A stretch of 64,000 bases of DNA from assembly GCA_963698645.1 (NCBI GenBank), contig CAVORP010000001.1, forward strand, positions 372,001-436,000, given 5' to 3'. Positions 35,217 through 44,677 of this stretch are shown here, piece after piece. The notes under the pieces were generated by a model that was not told the DNA's origin, did not search any database, and saw nothing but the letters and a program-made list of their open reading frames with translations. The DNA comes from Ovoidimarina sp963698645. GTDB lineage: Bacteria; Pseudomonadota; Alphaproteobacteria; Rhodobacterales; Rhodobacteraceae. Every line of letters begins with the position of its first letter. Positions within the stretch are counted from its first letter, which is position 1. A program made the translations under genes and the position numbers.

Positions 35217-35812
35217 AGATCGGCCTCATCGTCCCAGGTGGCCAGAAGCGTCCAGTACATGAGGCAATAGGCCACCACCGGGGCGACCGACCAGACGATC
35301 ACCCATTCGGTCAGCGTCCCGTACATGATCGTGGCTTCGTTGATGAGAAGCAGCATCATCATCGAGACGAGCTTCCAGCGGCCCCATGACCGCACGAAAC
35401 CGTCTGGCTCTCCGGTCCATCCGGAAAGAAGGCGCAAATCGTTCGAATTGCGCCAGAGACCATTCGCCAGAAACGCGGCGCGGAGTCCAAGGATCACGGT
35501 GAACGACCGTTGGCACCAGACCGGCTCATGCACCAGCAGGAGCAGCCCCAGAGCCACGAAGATCACCGCGACGGCGGCCTTGATGCCATCAGTCCCTATG
35601 CCCGGCCTGCGGGCCAAGCTAGGTATCTGCCAGGCCAGCGACACGGATTTCGCCAGCACGACCGCAAGAACGAAGGGGGAAAGCGACAGAGCGTCGAGCT
35701 GTGGTTCGACCTGAAGAAGTGCTGCGTAGGTGAACACAAGGCTCGCGGGAAATACGATGAAGGGCCTCAACCCGGGAGGCGGGATAGAGATCAGTGCCAG
35801 GACACGCCGCAT
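35210..35812 (-). CDS. integral membrane protein of unknown function
   Basis: The roughly 200-residue protein has four or five hydrophobic segments (for example FIVFPASLVFTYAALL, AVAVIFVALGLLLLVH and VIVWSVAPVVAYCLMYW) and an acidic tail (WDDEADLD). I do not recognise the family. The start at 35812 (MRRVLALISIPPPG) is chosen because the 15 codons upstream overlap a low-quality stretch. It is the last gene of the ftsY-yciB run and is probably cotranscribed with yciB, 45 bases upstream. Confidence 0.65.
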   Translation of the reverse strand: MRRVLALISIPPPGLRPFIVFPASLVFTYAALLQVEPQLDALSLSPFVLAVVLAKSVSLAWQIPSLARRPGIGTDGIKAAVAVIFVALGLLLLVHEPVWCQRSFTVILGLRAAFLANGLWRNSNDLRLLSGWTGEPDGFVRSWGRWKLVSMMMLLLINEATIMYGTLTEWVIVWSVAPVVAYCLMYWTLLATWDDEADLD

Positions 35813-35857
35813 GACGCACCGATAAGGGGGACATGGGGCAAGAGTTGGGCGGCCCAC

Positions 35858-36463
35858 TTATTTGGCGGCGGGATCCTCGATAAGGTATTTCTGCAGCGCC
35901 ATGATCTGCGACCACAGAAAGACGAACAGCAACACGGGGAAGCCGAAGGTCTCGATCTTGACCCAGGCATCCGTCGACATCGTGCGCCAGACGATTTCGT
36001 TGCCGACCGCAAGTGCCCCGAAAAACGCCGTGAGGCGGCGCGTCAGGATCATCCATCCTTCGCGCAGCATGGGCAGGAACTCTCCCATCACCCATTCGAG
36101 ATAGCTGCGCCCCTGCAACAATCCGATGCCAAGGATCCCGGCGAAAAGCCCATAGACGATTGTGGTCTTCATCTTGAAGAAGCGCTCGTCATTGAACCAG
36201 ACGGTCAGCCCACCGAAGACAACAACCATGACTGCCGTGAATATCTGCATCCGGCTCAGCTTGCCGGTGAGTTTCCATAGGACCGCGATGGACACCAGCA
36301 GAACCGGCACAAAGGCAGCGGCCGCCACGATGAACCCATCATAGGCGACACCCCCGACCGTATAGGTCTGGTCGCGCATATAGAGATACGCCACGAAAAA
36401 CAGGAGCGGCGGCCCCAGTTCAAGGACCTGTTTCAGGGCCGGATTGATCGTTTTCTCGTTCAT
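35858..36463 (-). CDS. ispZ: inner membrane septation protein A family (YciB/IspZ)
   Basis: A 201-residue protein with five hydrophobic segments. It matches the YciB/IspZ family by NPALKQVLELGPPLLFFVAY near the N-terminus, VWFNDERFFKMKTTIVYGLF in the middle and the WRTMSTDAWVKIETFGFP block. Members affect cell envelope and septum formation. The start at 36463 is preferred over 36490 because AAGGACGAGG lies just upstream. It follows the EamA gene (stop at 36474) by ten bases. Confidence 0.88.
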   Translation of the reverse strand: MNEKTINPALKQVLELGPPLLFFVAYLYMRDQTYTVGGVAYDGFIVAAAAFVPVLLVSIAVLWKLTGKLSRMQIFTAVMVVVFGGLTVWFNDERFFKMKTTIVYGLFAGILGIGLLQGRSYLEWVMGEFLPMLREGWMILTRRLTAFFGALAVGNEIVWRTMSTDAWVKIETFGFPVLLFVFLWSQIMALQKYLIEDPAAK

Positions 36464-36473
36464 TGCCTCGTCC

Positions 36474-37370
36474 TTATCCGCCGAACTCAACTATCACCGC
36501 ACCGGCTGCGATCAAGGCCATAAGGGCAAGACGCCGCGGCCCGACCTTTTCGCCCAGAAGCAGCCAGCCGATCAAGGCCGCGAAAACCACCGACGTTTCG
36601 CGCAGGACCGCCGCCTCGCCCACATTGTCCAGACGTGTGGCCAGCATGATGCCCCCGAACGACAGATAGGCCACGAGCGCCCCGGTGATCCCCAGTCGCG
36701 CAATCGGCGCAAAGGGGCGCGGCAGGCGACGCTTGATCGCAAGATAGCCCAGCGGAAAAGCGATCCCGTCGATCAGAAAGAACCACGCGATGAAGGTAAA
36801 GGGATCGGCGGTGGCGCGAATGCCATAAGCGTCCCAAGTCGTATAGGCGGCCACGAAACCGCCCGTGAGAACCGCAAGTCCCAGCGCAAGCGGCAGGCGC
36901 GCCCGGTCAAGCGTCACATGCCGGAGATTGTAGACCGCGAGACCGAGGATGCCCGACACCAGCGTCGCCACGCCAAGCCATTGAACAAAAACAAAATGTT
37001 CATTGAACAAGAGGCCCGCACCGATCACCGTGAAGACCGGGCCGGTCCCTCGCACGACCGGGTAGACGACCGTATATGCGCCCACGGAATAGGCCGATGC
37101 CTGGGCCAGCTTGTAACCCACATGGATTACCCAGGCGATCGCGAAGATCGGCCACATATGCGGCTCGGGCCAGGGCACGACGAAAAGCGCGAAAGGCAGC
37201 GCGATCAACGCATAACTGCCATCAATTGCGGCGCGCGATGTCCAAGGGTCGATCCGGCCCTTCTGCAATGCGCCGAACAACGCATGCAGGAACGCGGCCA
37301 GAAGCGCCAGTCCCAGCGCCAGCTGCGCCCCCGCCTCGGTGCCTTCGAGGCTGACAAGCCATGCGCTCAC
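36474..37370 (-). CDS. EamA/DMT family transporter in the ftsY operon
   Basis: A 298-residue transporter with about ten membrane helices and the EamA pattern (ETSVVFAALIGWLLLGEKVGPRRLALMALI near the end). It is not closely similar to the pair at 14-17 kb. The start is GTG at 37370, overlapping the preceding GNAT stop by four bases (GTGA), so translation is coupled. This order (ftsY, GNAT, EamA, yciB) suggests a stable operon. Substrate unknown. Confidence 0.88.
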   Translation of the reverse strand: MSAWLVSLEGTEAGAQLALGLALLAAFLHALFGALQKGRIDPWTSRAAIDGSYALIALPFALFVVPWPEPHMWPIFAIAWVIHVGYKLAQASAYSVGAYTVVYPVVRGTGPVFTVIGAGLLFNEHFVFVQWLGVATLVSGILGLAVYNLRHVTLDRARLPLALGLAVLTGGFVAAYTTWDAYGIRATADPFTFIAWFFLIDGIAFPLGYLAIKRRLPRPFAPIARLGITGALVAYLSFGGIMLATRLDNVGEAAVLRETSVVFAALIGWLLLGEKVGPRRLALMALIAAGAVIVEFGG

Positions 37371-37759
37371 GGAATTGTCCGGCCCATTCCGACAGCATGA
37401 TCAAAGCCGAATTTCGCATAGATTCGATCCGCCGGGGGATCGGCGATCAGGCTCAGATAACAAGAAGCCGGCAGCGACCGGTTACACCACGCAACCAGCC
37501 GCGCGACGATCTCGTGGCCAATCCCCTGTCCCTGCTTCTCCGGCAAGACGGCAATGTCGGTGATCTGTGCAAAGGTTCCACCATCACCGATGACGCGCCC
37601 CATGCCGATCAGCCGGCCATCCTCACGCACACAGATCGCATGAAGGCTATTGGGCAGCCCGATCGCGGCCGCCTCGGCGGTCCGCGCGTTCAGACCTGCG
37701 GCCCGCCGCATCGCGCGGTATTCCTCCGCACCGGGCACCTCGTCCCGAAACTCAGGCAT
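37367..37759 (-). CDS. GNAT family N-acetyltransferase
   Basis: A 130-residue minimal GNAT protein. Acetyl-CoA is bound by IAVLPEKQGQGIGHEIVARL, and the C-terminal part ends in IYAKFGFDHAVGMGRTIP. It overlaps the end of ftsY by eight bases and the start of the EamA gene by four bases. The acceptor is unknown. Confidence 0.88.
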   Translation of the reverse strand: MPEFRDEVPGAEEYRAMRRAAGLNARTAEAAAIGLPNSLHAICVREDGRLIGMGRVIGDGGTFAQITDIAVLPEKQGQGIGHEIVARLVAWCNRSLPASCYLSLIADPPADRIYAKFGFDHAVGMGRTIP

Positions 37760-39140
37760 CCAGTCCTGTCAGCGCGGCAGCGAATTCCTTGGGATCGAAG
37801 GGCGCCAGATCGTCGATCTGCTCACCAATGCCGATGGCGTGGATCGGAAGGCCGAACTTGTCGGCCAGGGCGACGAGCACCCCGCCCTTGGCCGTCCCGT
37901 CCAGCTTTGTCATCACGAGGCCCGACACATCCGCAAGCTTCTGGAAGATTTCGACCTGGGACAGCGCGTTCTGGCCTGTCGTCGCGTCCAGCACCAGAAG
38001 CGTGTTATGCGGCGCTTCGGGATCCTTCTTGCGGATCACCCGGACGATCTTCGACAGTTCCTCCATCAGGTCGGCCCGGTTCTGAAGCCGTCCGGCCGTG
38101 TCGATCATGAGCAGATCGGCACCCTCCGCCTCGGCCCGGGTCATCGCATCGAAGGCAAGGCTTGCCGGGTCGGACCCCTGCGGCGCGGTCATCACCGGGA
38201 CGCCCGCACGGTCGCCCCAGACCTGCAACTGCTCGACGGCGGCGGCGCGAAACGTATCGCCCGCCGCGATCACGACCTTCTTGCCCGCCGCGCGGAACTG
38301 GCTGGCAAGCTTGCCGATCGTCGTCGTCTTGCCCGACCCGTTCACCCCCACCACCAGCACGACCTGCGGTTTCTTGGCGTAAAGCGGCAAGGGGCGGGCC
38401 ACCGGCTCCATGATCCGCGCGACTTCGGCGGCGAGGATCTGCTTGATCTCGCGCGATGACAATTTCCGCCCCATCCGGCCCTCGGCGATATTCGCAGTGA
38501 CGCGCAGGGCGGTATCCACCCCCATATCGGAGGCAATCAGAAGGTCCTCGAGACTTTCCAGCATCTCGTCATCAAGCTCGCGCCGCATCTCGGCGGGGGC
38601 GCCACCGCGCCCGAGGATGCGCCCGAAAAACCCCGGGCGCCGTTCGGTCGGCGCGACGGTAACAGCGGCGCTTGCGCTTGCGACCGCCTCCAGTTCGTCG
38701 GGAACGGGATCGGTGTCAGGAAAATCGTATGACGGCACTTCCAGCGGGGGCATGCCGGGCGATGGGTCCGGCGCATCGGGGATGCCAAAGGGCGGCCGCT
38801 CCGGCGCCGGATCGGGAACGGTCGGAATATCCGGCTGAGGCGCAGGTTCGGGTTCGACCTCCGGCTCGGGTTCCGGCTCGGGGACGGGTTCGATTTCCGG
38901 CTCAGGCTCGGGGATCGGCCGGGGTTCGGGTTCCGGCGCGGGCTCCGGTGCCGGCGCGGGCTCGTGCGGCGCTGGAAGCGGCTCGGGCTCGGGACGTGGC
39001 GCGGGATCGGGCTCTACCGGAATTTCGGGGGGATCGGCAGTCTCGACAGCACCGCCATCCGCGACAATCGCATCTAGCCCCTCGTCCAGCTTGGACGACG
39101 ATTTGAAAAGCCGCTCTTTCAGCTTCGAGAAAAACGCCAT
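37752..39140 (-). CDS. ftsY: signal recognition particle receptor FtsY
   Basis: FtsY is the SRP receptor GTPase that docks ribosome-nascent chain complexes to the membrane. The 462-residue protein has an extended acidic A domain of about 150 residues built of Glu-Pro repeats (EPEPEPE-type runs), then the N domain and the G domain. The P-loop is GVNGSGKTTTIGKLA, and DTAGRLQNRADLM and TKLDGTAKGG follow. The start at 39140 (MAFFSKLKERLF) is the family norm; the open frame continues upstream without support. Confidence 0.96.
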   Translation of the reverse strand: MAFFSKLKERLFKSSSKLDEGLDAIVADGGAVETADPPEIPVEPDPAPRPEPEPLPAPHEPAPAPEPAPEPEPRPIPEPEPEIEPVPEPEPEPEVEPEPAPQPDIPTVPDPAPERPPFGIPDAPDPSPGMPPLEVPSYDFPDTDPVPDELEAVASASAAVTVAPTERRPGFFGRILGRGGAPAEMRRELDDEMLESLEDLLIASDMGVDTALRVTANIAEGRMGRKLSSREIKQILAAEVARIMEPVARPLPLYAKKPQVVLVVGVNGSGKTTTIGKLASQFRAAGKKVVIAAGDTFRAAAVEQLQVWGDRAGVPVMTAPQGSDPASLAFDAMTRAEAEGADLLMIDTAGRLQNRADLMEELSKIVRVIRKKDPEAPHNTLLVLDATTGQNALSQVEIFQKLADVSGLVMTKLDGTAKGGVLVALADKFGLPIHAIGIGEQIDDLAPFDPKEFAAALTGLDA

Positions 39141-39289
39141 CTGGCCCCGTCCTGATTTGGCCCGCACATGCGATACCGCAACCGGTATCCTCGTCAGATA
39201 TAGGCAGCATTTCGCGGGAACACCATGCGCAGACCTGAATGTCCGAGTTTGCTCTGGAAGATAGCCCCCTGCCATGTCAGCATATCGCC

Positions 39290-39688
39290 ATGCGCATCAC
39301 TGCCACAATCCTTCTTGCCCTCTTCCTCGCCACCCCGTCGCGCGCCGAAGCGCCGATGAGCGCCGCCGCGTTCGAGGCCTATACGACGGGCAAGACGTTG
39401 ACCTATTCGGTTGGCGGCACGACCTACGGGGTCGAAGAATACCTCCGGAATCGCCGGGTCCGCTGGGCCTTTCTCAACGACGAATGCCAGGAAGGCACGT
39501 GGTATCCTTCGGGGAACATGATCTGTTTCGAATATGACGGGTTCCTCGACGCACAATGCTGGACCTTCTTCGAGAAGCCGGGCGGACTGGTCGCACGCTA
39601 CGAAAACGATCCCGAACAGCTTGAGCTGATCGAAACACGTGCGGCGCGCGAGCCACTGGTCTGTCTCGGTCCCCGGGTGGGGTCCTAG
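39290..39688 (+). CDS. small exported protein of unknown function
   Basis: This 132-residue protein begins with a signal peptide (MRITATILLALFLATPSRA) and continues with AFEAYTTGKTLTYSVGGTTYGVEEYL-like sequence (here split by a short linker), two Cys residues near DECQEGTWYP and MICFEYDG, and a third in AQCWTFF. It is probably periplasmic and disulfide-bonded. I know similar small proteins in Rhodobacteraceae but no function. It overlaps the 3' end of xseA by four bases on the opposite strand. Confidence 0.7.
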   Translation: MRITATILLALFLATPSRAEAPMSAAAFEAYTTGKTLTYSVGGTTYGVEEYLRNRRVRWAFLNDECQEGTWYPSGNMICFEYDGFLDAQCWTFFEKPGGLVARYENDPEQLELIETRAAREPLVCLGPRVGS

Positions 39689-41196
39689 AACAGGCTCCCC
39701 TGGCTCGGCGGCGGCTTTCGGGCTGGCCTCGCGGCCGACGCGGCACCGTCCCCGCCCCCACCAACCGACAGCTTTCCGTCCTTGAACTGGATCTCCAGCG
39801 CCTTTGCCGACCGAGCCCCCGCGACATCCGTGACAAGCGCGCCATCGCCCCAGACAACCGCATAGCCCCGCGCCAGCGTCTGTTCATATCCCAGCGTTTC
39901 GTGCAACCGGCCCAGCGCCGCGAGGGCGTCCGCCTTGGCACTGCGCAATCGCTCGACCGCGCGGCTGGCCCGCACCCAATTCTCCGAAACCTTCGCGCGC
40001 TGCTCGCCCACCGCGCGGTTCTGGTCCCGCAACAGCCGCGCCATCGCCGGCGCCAGACGACCCGACACCGCGTCAAGCCGTTCACGGTCCTTCCGGATCC
40101 GCGCCCGCAACGCGGCCGGCCGGATCGCCGCACCGGCGCGTTCGAACCGGGTGCGGCTTGCATCGGTATTGGCGCGCAGCGCCGCCCGCAGGGCACGCTC
40201 GGCCATATCAAGCCGCTGCGCCGGCCCTTCCAGAAGCGTTTCCCTGCGCGGCAAGGCGCGGGCCAGGTCGCGGAGGCGCTGCCCGCGGATCTCCAGCCCC
40301 CGCGCCGCATGGCCCGAGATTCGCGCGCCCTGCTCCATGAGCCAGGCCAGAAGGTCCACCCGCACCGGAACCGCCATCTCGGCTGCCGCGGTCGGCGTCG
40401 GCGCTCGCTTGTCCGAGGCGAAATCGATCAGGGTCGTATCGGTCTCGTGCCCGACAGCCGAGATCAGAGGGATCTTCGAGGCCGCGGCCGCCCGGACCAC
40501 GACCTCTTCGTTGAACCCCCAAAGATCTTCGATCGACCCGCCACCCCGCGCGACGATCAAGAGATCGGGCCGCGGGATGGGCCCGCCCGGCGGCAGGGCG
40601 TTGAAGCCCTCGATCGCACGGGCGACCTCGGGCGCACAGGCAGCACCCTGGACCGCCACGGGCCAGATCAGGACCTTGCGCGGAAAGCGGTCGCGGAGAC
40701 GATGCAGGATATCCCGGATCACCGCGCCCGAGGGCGAGGTCACGACCCCGATCACCTCTGGCAGGAACGGCAGCGGCCGCTTGCGCGTCGCATCGAACAG
40801 GCCTTCGGCCGCAAGCGCAGTCTTGCGCTTCTCGAGCATCGCCATAAGCGCGCCGGCACCTGCCACCGCCACCTCGTCGACATTCAGATTGTATTTCGAT
40901 TGTGCGCCAAAGGCAGTCATGCGGCCTGTAACCACGACCTCGAGCCCTTCTTCCGGCACCACGCTCAGACTCGAGACCTGCCCCTTCCACGTGGTGCAGG
41001 CCAGCACGTTCCGATCATCCTTGATGTCGTAATAGAGATGCCCCGAACGGGCCTTGAACACGCGCCCCACCTCGCCGCGCACCCGGATACGTCCAAACTC
41101 GCCCTCGATCACCCGCTTCACCGCACCGGAGATCTCCGAGACGGTGAATTCCGGGGCGTTCTGGCCGGGGGCGGGATCGTCGATCAGATCGGACAT
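39685..41196 (-). CDS. xseA: exodeoxyribonuclease VII large subunit
   Basis: XseA is the large subunit of exonuclease VII, which degrades single-stranded DNA in both directions. The 503-residue protein starts with an OB-fold (FGRIRVRGEVGRVFKARSGH) and has the catalytic domain with GVVTSPSGAVIRDI, LLIVARGGGSIEDLWGFNEE and ISAVGHETDTTLIDFASD, followed by a long helical, Arg-rich coiled-coil region (about 290-440). No frameshift is seen. The small subunit gene xseB is not adjacent. It is divergent from purD, with 71 bp between starts. Confidence 0.96.
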   Translation of the reverse strand: MSDLIDDPAPGQNAPEFTVSEISGAVKRVIEGEFGRIRVRGEVGRVFKARSGHLYYDIKDDRNVLACTTWKGQVSSLSVVPEEGLEVVVTGRMTAFGAQSKYNLNVDEVAVAGAGALMAMLEKRKTALAAEGLFDATRKRPLPFLPEVIGVVTSPSGAVIRDILHRLRDRFPRKVLIWPVAVQGAACAPEVARAIEGFNALPPGGPIPRPDLLIVARGGGSIEDLWGFNEEVVVRAAAASKIPLISAVGHETDTTLIDFASDKRAPTPTAAAEMAVPVRVDLLAWLMEQGARISGHAARGLEIRGQRLRDLARALPRRETLLEGPAQRLDMAERALRAALRANTDASRTRFERAGAAIRPAALRARIRKDRERLDAVSGRLAPAMARLLRDQNRAVGEQRAKVSENWVRASRAVERLRSAKADALAALGRLHETLGYEQTLARGYAVVWGDGALVTDVAGARSAKALEIQFKDGKLSVGGGGDGAASAARPARKPPPSQGSLF

Positions 41197-41267
41197 GGGA
41201 TTCCTTGTGCCTTGGTCTGTCCGACACTAGAACGCGGGGGCGAGAAGGGTAAAGCGGGGCATTGCAC

Positions 41268-42542
41268 ATGAATATCCTCATCCTCGGCGGCGGCGGGCGC
41301 GAGCACGCTCTCGCATGGGCCGTGATGCAGAACCCGAAATGCGACAAGCTGATCGTCGCGCCGGGAAATGCCGGCATCGCCCAGATCGCGGACTGTGCCG
41401 ACCTCGACATCATGGATGGCGGGGCCGTGGCGGCTTTCGCCGAAGAAAACGCCATCGATTTCGTCATCGTCGGACCCGAGGCCCCCTTGGCCGCAGGCGT
41501 TTCCGACAGGCTGCGTGACGCGGGGCTTCTGGTCTTTGGTCCGTCTCAGGCGGCCGCCCAGCTCGAAGCCTCGAAAGCCTTCACCAAGGAAATCTGCGAT
41601 GCGGCTGGCGCGCCCACGGCCGCATGGGGCCGCTTCACCGATGCGCCCGCAGCCCGCGCCTATGTCACCGCCCACGGCGCACCGATCGTGATCAAGGCCG
41701 ATGGCCTTGCCGCGGGCAAGGGCGTCGTCGTGGCGATGACCACCGAGGAGGCGCTGGCCGCCGTCGACGACATGTTCGAAGGTGCCTTCGGCGCGGCGGG
41801 CGCAGAGGTCGTGGTCGAGGAATTCCTTGGCGGCGAAGAGGCGTCCTTCTTTGTTCTCTGTGATGGCGAGGCGGTACTGCCCATGGGAACGGCGCAGGAT
41901 CACAAGCGCGTGGGCGATGGCGATACCGGGCCGAACACCGGCGGCATGGGGGCGTATTCGCCTGCGCCGGTGCTGACAGATGCGGTCGCAGCCCGCGCGC
42001 TCGACCGGATCATCCGCCCGACAGTGGCGGAAATGGCCCGGCGCGGCACGCCCTATCAGGGGGTCCTCTATGCCGGGCTGATGATCGAGGACGGCGAACC
42101 CCGGCTCATCGAATACAACGTCCGCTTTGGCGACCCCGAATGCCAGGTCCTGATGATGCGTCTTGGCGCGCAGGTTCTGGACCTGATGCAGGCAACGGCC
42201 GAAGGCCGGCTTGCCGAGACACAGGTGAACTGGGCCGACGATCACGCACTGACCGTGGTCCTGGCCGCCCGGGGATATCCCGGCGACTACGAGAAGGGAT
42301 CGGTCATTCGCGGCCTCGACGATCTGGCCGAGGACAGCCATCACATGGTGTTCCACGCGGGCACTGCCGAGGATCATGGAAACATCATCGCCACGGGTGG
42401 CCGGGTTCTCAACGTCACTGCGCGGGGGACAACCCTGCAGGAGGCTCATGACGCGGCTTATGCGACGGTCGACCGGATTGACTGGCCCGGTGGGTTCTGC
42501 CGTCGTGATATCGGCTGGCGGGCCCTACCGAACAAAGGCTAG
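41268..42542 (+). CDS. purD: phosphoribosylamine-glycine ligase
   Basis: PurD joins phosphoribosylamine and glycine with ATP in the second step of purine synthesis. The 424-residue protein has GGGGREHALAW at the N-terminus and an ATP-grasp domain with KADGLAAGKGVVVA, DHKRVGDGDTGPNTGGMGAYSP and YNVRFGDPECQ. Length and motifs are normal. The ATG at 41268 is chosen over a TTG two codons upstream. Confidence 0.97.
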   Translation: MNILILGGGGREHALAWAVMQNPKCDKLIVAPGNAGIAQIADCADLDIMDGGAVAAFAEENAIDFVIVGPEAPLAAGVSDRLRDAGLLVFGPSQAAAQLEASKAFTKEICDAAGAPTAAWGRFTDAPAARAYVTAHGAPIVIKADGLAAGKGVVVAMTTEEALAAVDDMFEGAFGAAGAEVVVEEFLGGEEASFFVLCDGEAVLPMGTAQDHKRVGDGDTGPNTGGMGAYSPAPVLTDAVAARALDRIIRPTVAEMARRGTPYQGVLYAGLMIEDGEPRLIEYNVRFGDPECQVLMMRLGAQVLDLMQATAEGRLAETQVNWADDHALTVVLAARGYPGDYEKGSVIRGLDDLAEDSHHMVFHAGTAEDHGNIIATGGRVLNVTARGTTLQEAHDAAYATVDRIDWPGGFCRRDIGWRALPNKG

Positions 42543-42555
42543 ACACCTCCGCGCT

Positions 42556-43254
42556 TCACTGCCCGCAGGACAGGGCGTTCGCGAATGAGGACCGATCCTC
42601 GTGATCGCCGATATCGCGCGCGGTCAGCTCTCCGTCCCGGAGCGTCACAGCAAGAAGCCGGGTCCAGTCCGCGGAGGCCACGATCATCTCCGGCCCATCG
42701 CCGCAATCCCGAATGCCGCCCGCGATATCCCGCTCACCGATCCGGTGGTTGGAAACGCCTTCAAGTGATGCAACCGGGGTCAGCGTCCCGTCCTTGAATC
42801 GCAGCACCCGCAGGGTCTTTGCCAGATGCGGGCGGTCGACATAGGCGATTTCCATCGCCCCGTCGCCATCCAGATCCGCCGCGCCCACCGGCGCAAGCCA
42901 GCGGTTGGTCTGTCCGATATAATCGTTCGCTGCGACAAGGCCCGACAGTCCATAGACCGCCAGGCGGGAACCCCGGCTCATATGGCTTTCGACGACCACC
43001 ACTTCGGGGGCGCCGTCTCCTTCCAGATCGAACAGACGCGGTTCGGTGTCCTCGAAAACCCGCGTCTGCGGCAATACGATCCGCATGCTGCGGCCCTTGT
43101 CCGTGCGCAGGATCAGCGCCCCGTGTTCGGTCGTATCTCCCAGAACGCCGTGCGGATAGCGCGTTGTCGGATTGGCATATTCCGCCGCCACGATCGTCTC
43201 TGCCGCAACCGGGGCACCGGCCAGCGCGACGAGGAGTATCGCCGCGCGCCACAT
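42556..43254 (-). CDS. exported FG-GAP/VCBS-like repeat protein
   Basis: A 232-residue protein with a signal peptide (WRAAILLVALAGAPVAA) followed by beta-propeller-like repeats with calcium-binding DxDGDG-type motifs (FDLEGDGAPEVVVVES, AADLDGDGAMEIAYVD). It is probably periplasmic or surface-exposed. The function is unknown. Its start overlaps the ferredoxin stop by one base (TGATG), so the two are coupled, although their roles look unrelated. Confidence 0.82.
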   Translation of the reverse strand: MWRAAILLVALAGAPVAAETIVAAEYANPTTRYPHGVLGDTTEHGALILRTDKGRSMRIVLPQTRVFEDTEPRLFDLEGDGAPEVVVVESHMSRGSRLAVYGLSGLVAANDYIGQTNRWLAPVGAADLDGDGAMEIAYVDRPHLAKTLRVLRFKDGTLTPVASLEGVSNHRIGERDIAGGIRDCGDGPEMIVASADWTRLLAVTLRDGELTARDIGDHEDRSSFANALSCGQ

Positions 43255-43577
43255 CAGATCTGTTTCTCCGGCATCTGGACCACCAGACCATCCAGAGCAT
43301 CGGAGACCTTCAACTGACAGGTAAGCCGCGACCGTTCGGGATTGGGCTCAAAGGCAAAGTCGAGCATGTCCTCTTCCATCGCGTCCTTCTCCGGCAGCTT
43401 CGCCACCCAGTCGGGATGCACATAGACATGACAGGTCGAACAGGCGCAGGCACCGCCGCAATCGGCCTCGATGCCGGGAATGTTGTTGTCGCGCGCGCCT
43501 TCCATGACGGTCAGCCCATTGGCGACCTCGACGACATGCTCGGTTCCGTTGTGCTCGATATACGTGATCTTGGCCAT
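43254..43577 (-). CDS. 2Fe-2S ferredoxin (adrenodoxin-type)
   Basis: A 107-residue ferredoxin with the adrenodoxin-like cluster motif CGGACACSTC (Cys spacing x5, x2) and the fourth ligand in RLTCQL. Proteins of this type serve iron-sulfur assembly or electron transfer to P450-like enzymes. The start at 43577 (MAKITYIEHNGTEH) is the family norm. It lies head-to-head with a dehydrogenase gene, 164 bp apart. Confidence 0.93.
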   Translation of the reverse strand: MAKITYIEHNGTEHVVEVANGLTVMEGARDNNIPGIEADCGGACACSTCHVYVHPDWVAKLPEKDAMEEDMLDFAFEPNPERSRLTCQLKVSDALDGLVVQMPEKQI

Positions 43578-43741
43578 GTCCGCCCTCAATTCAGAATCGA
43601 CCTTTCCTATCCAAACCCGCGCTCCGGGACCAGACCGTATGACGAAAAATTCAACTGAAATCCGGCATCGGGCGGAGATCGTTCGATCTCTCGCATTCGC
43701 GGCAACCGGGGCTATGATGCCCCGAAGGACAGGAGATCGAA

Positions 43742-44653
43742 ATGAGCAAACCAACAATCGGCTTCATCGGGGTTGGCCTGATGGGGCACGGGATGGCAAA
43801 GAACATCATCGAAGCCGGCTATCCGCTGCGCATCATGGGGCACCGCAACCGCGCACCGGTCGACGACCTGGTGGGCCGCGGCGCGGTCGAAGACACCACA
43901 CCCCGGGCCATGGCGGAAGCGGTCGACATCCTGCATCTCTGCGTGACCGGCAGCACCGAGGTCGAGGCCCTGATCCGCGGCGAGACCGGTATCCTCGCCT
44001 CGGGAAAGACGGGGCTGACGGTGATCGACTGTTCCACCTCCGACCCGGTCAGCACCCTGGCCATCGCCCGGGATCTGGCCGCTGCGGGCATGCAATTCGC
44101 CGATGCGCCCCTCGCGCGGACCCCCAAGGAAGCGTGGGAGGGCACGCTGGATACGATGGTGGGCGCCGATCCCGAAACCTTCGCGCGCATCAAACCGGTT
44201 CTGGAGTGCTGGGCCGGCCAGATCATCCATCTGGGCGCAGTCGGAAATGGTCACAAGATGAAGCTTCTGAACAACTTCGTCGCCATGAGCTATGGGGTAA
44301 TCTATTCCGAAGCCATGGCGATAGCTCGGAAGTCAGGCCTGTCGGTCGAACAGTTCGACTCGGTCATCCGACCCGGAAGGCTTTCGAACGGGTTCTACGA
44401 GACCTTCATGAAATGGTCGCTCGAGCGTGACGAGGATGCGCACCGGTTCTCTATCTCGAACGCGCATAAAGACATGCGCTATCTGACGAACCTCATCTCG
44501 TCTGTGGGGGCGGTCGCACCGGCGCAGGGGGCGGTCCGGAATGCCTATGCCACGATGGATGCGATGGGCCACGGGCAGAAATACGTGCCCATGCTGTCCG
44601 ATTTCATCGCCGCGCAGAACGGCCTTTCCGTCCCGGACGACCCGCAGGACTAA
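43742..44653 (+). CDS. NAD(P)-dependent beta-hydroxyacid dehydrogenase (3-HIBADH family)
   Basis: A 303-residue dehydrogenase. The N-terminal Rossmann motif is GFIGVGLMGHGMAKNII, the substrate-binding stretch is DAPLARTPKEAWEG, and the catalytic Lys lies in GNGHKMKLLNNF. The family includes 3-hydroxyisobutyrate dehydrogenase, tartronate semialdehyde reductase and related enzymes; the specific substrate cannot be told. A Shine-Dalgarno (AAGGACAGGAG) precedes the ATG, and a terminator follows. Confidence 0.9.
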   Translation: MSKPTIGFIGVGLMGHGMAKNIIEAGYPLRIMGHRNRAPVDDLVGRGAVEDTTPRAMAEAVDILHLCVTGSTEVEALIRGETGILASGKTGLTVIDCSTSDPVSTLAIARDLAAAGMQFADAPLARTPKEAWEGTLDTMVGADPETFARIKPVLECWAGQIIHLGAVGNGHKMKLLNNFVAMSYGVIYSEAMAIARKSGLSVEQFDSVIRPGRLSNGFYETFMKWSLERDEDAHRFSISNAHKDMRYLTNLISSVGAVAPAQGAVRNAYATMDAMGHGQKYVPMLSDFIAAQNGLSVPDDPQD

Positions 44654-44677
44654 CGAAAACAGCCTTGGACAAGACAG

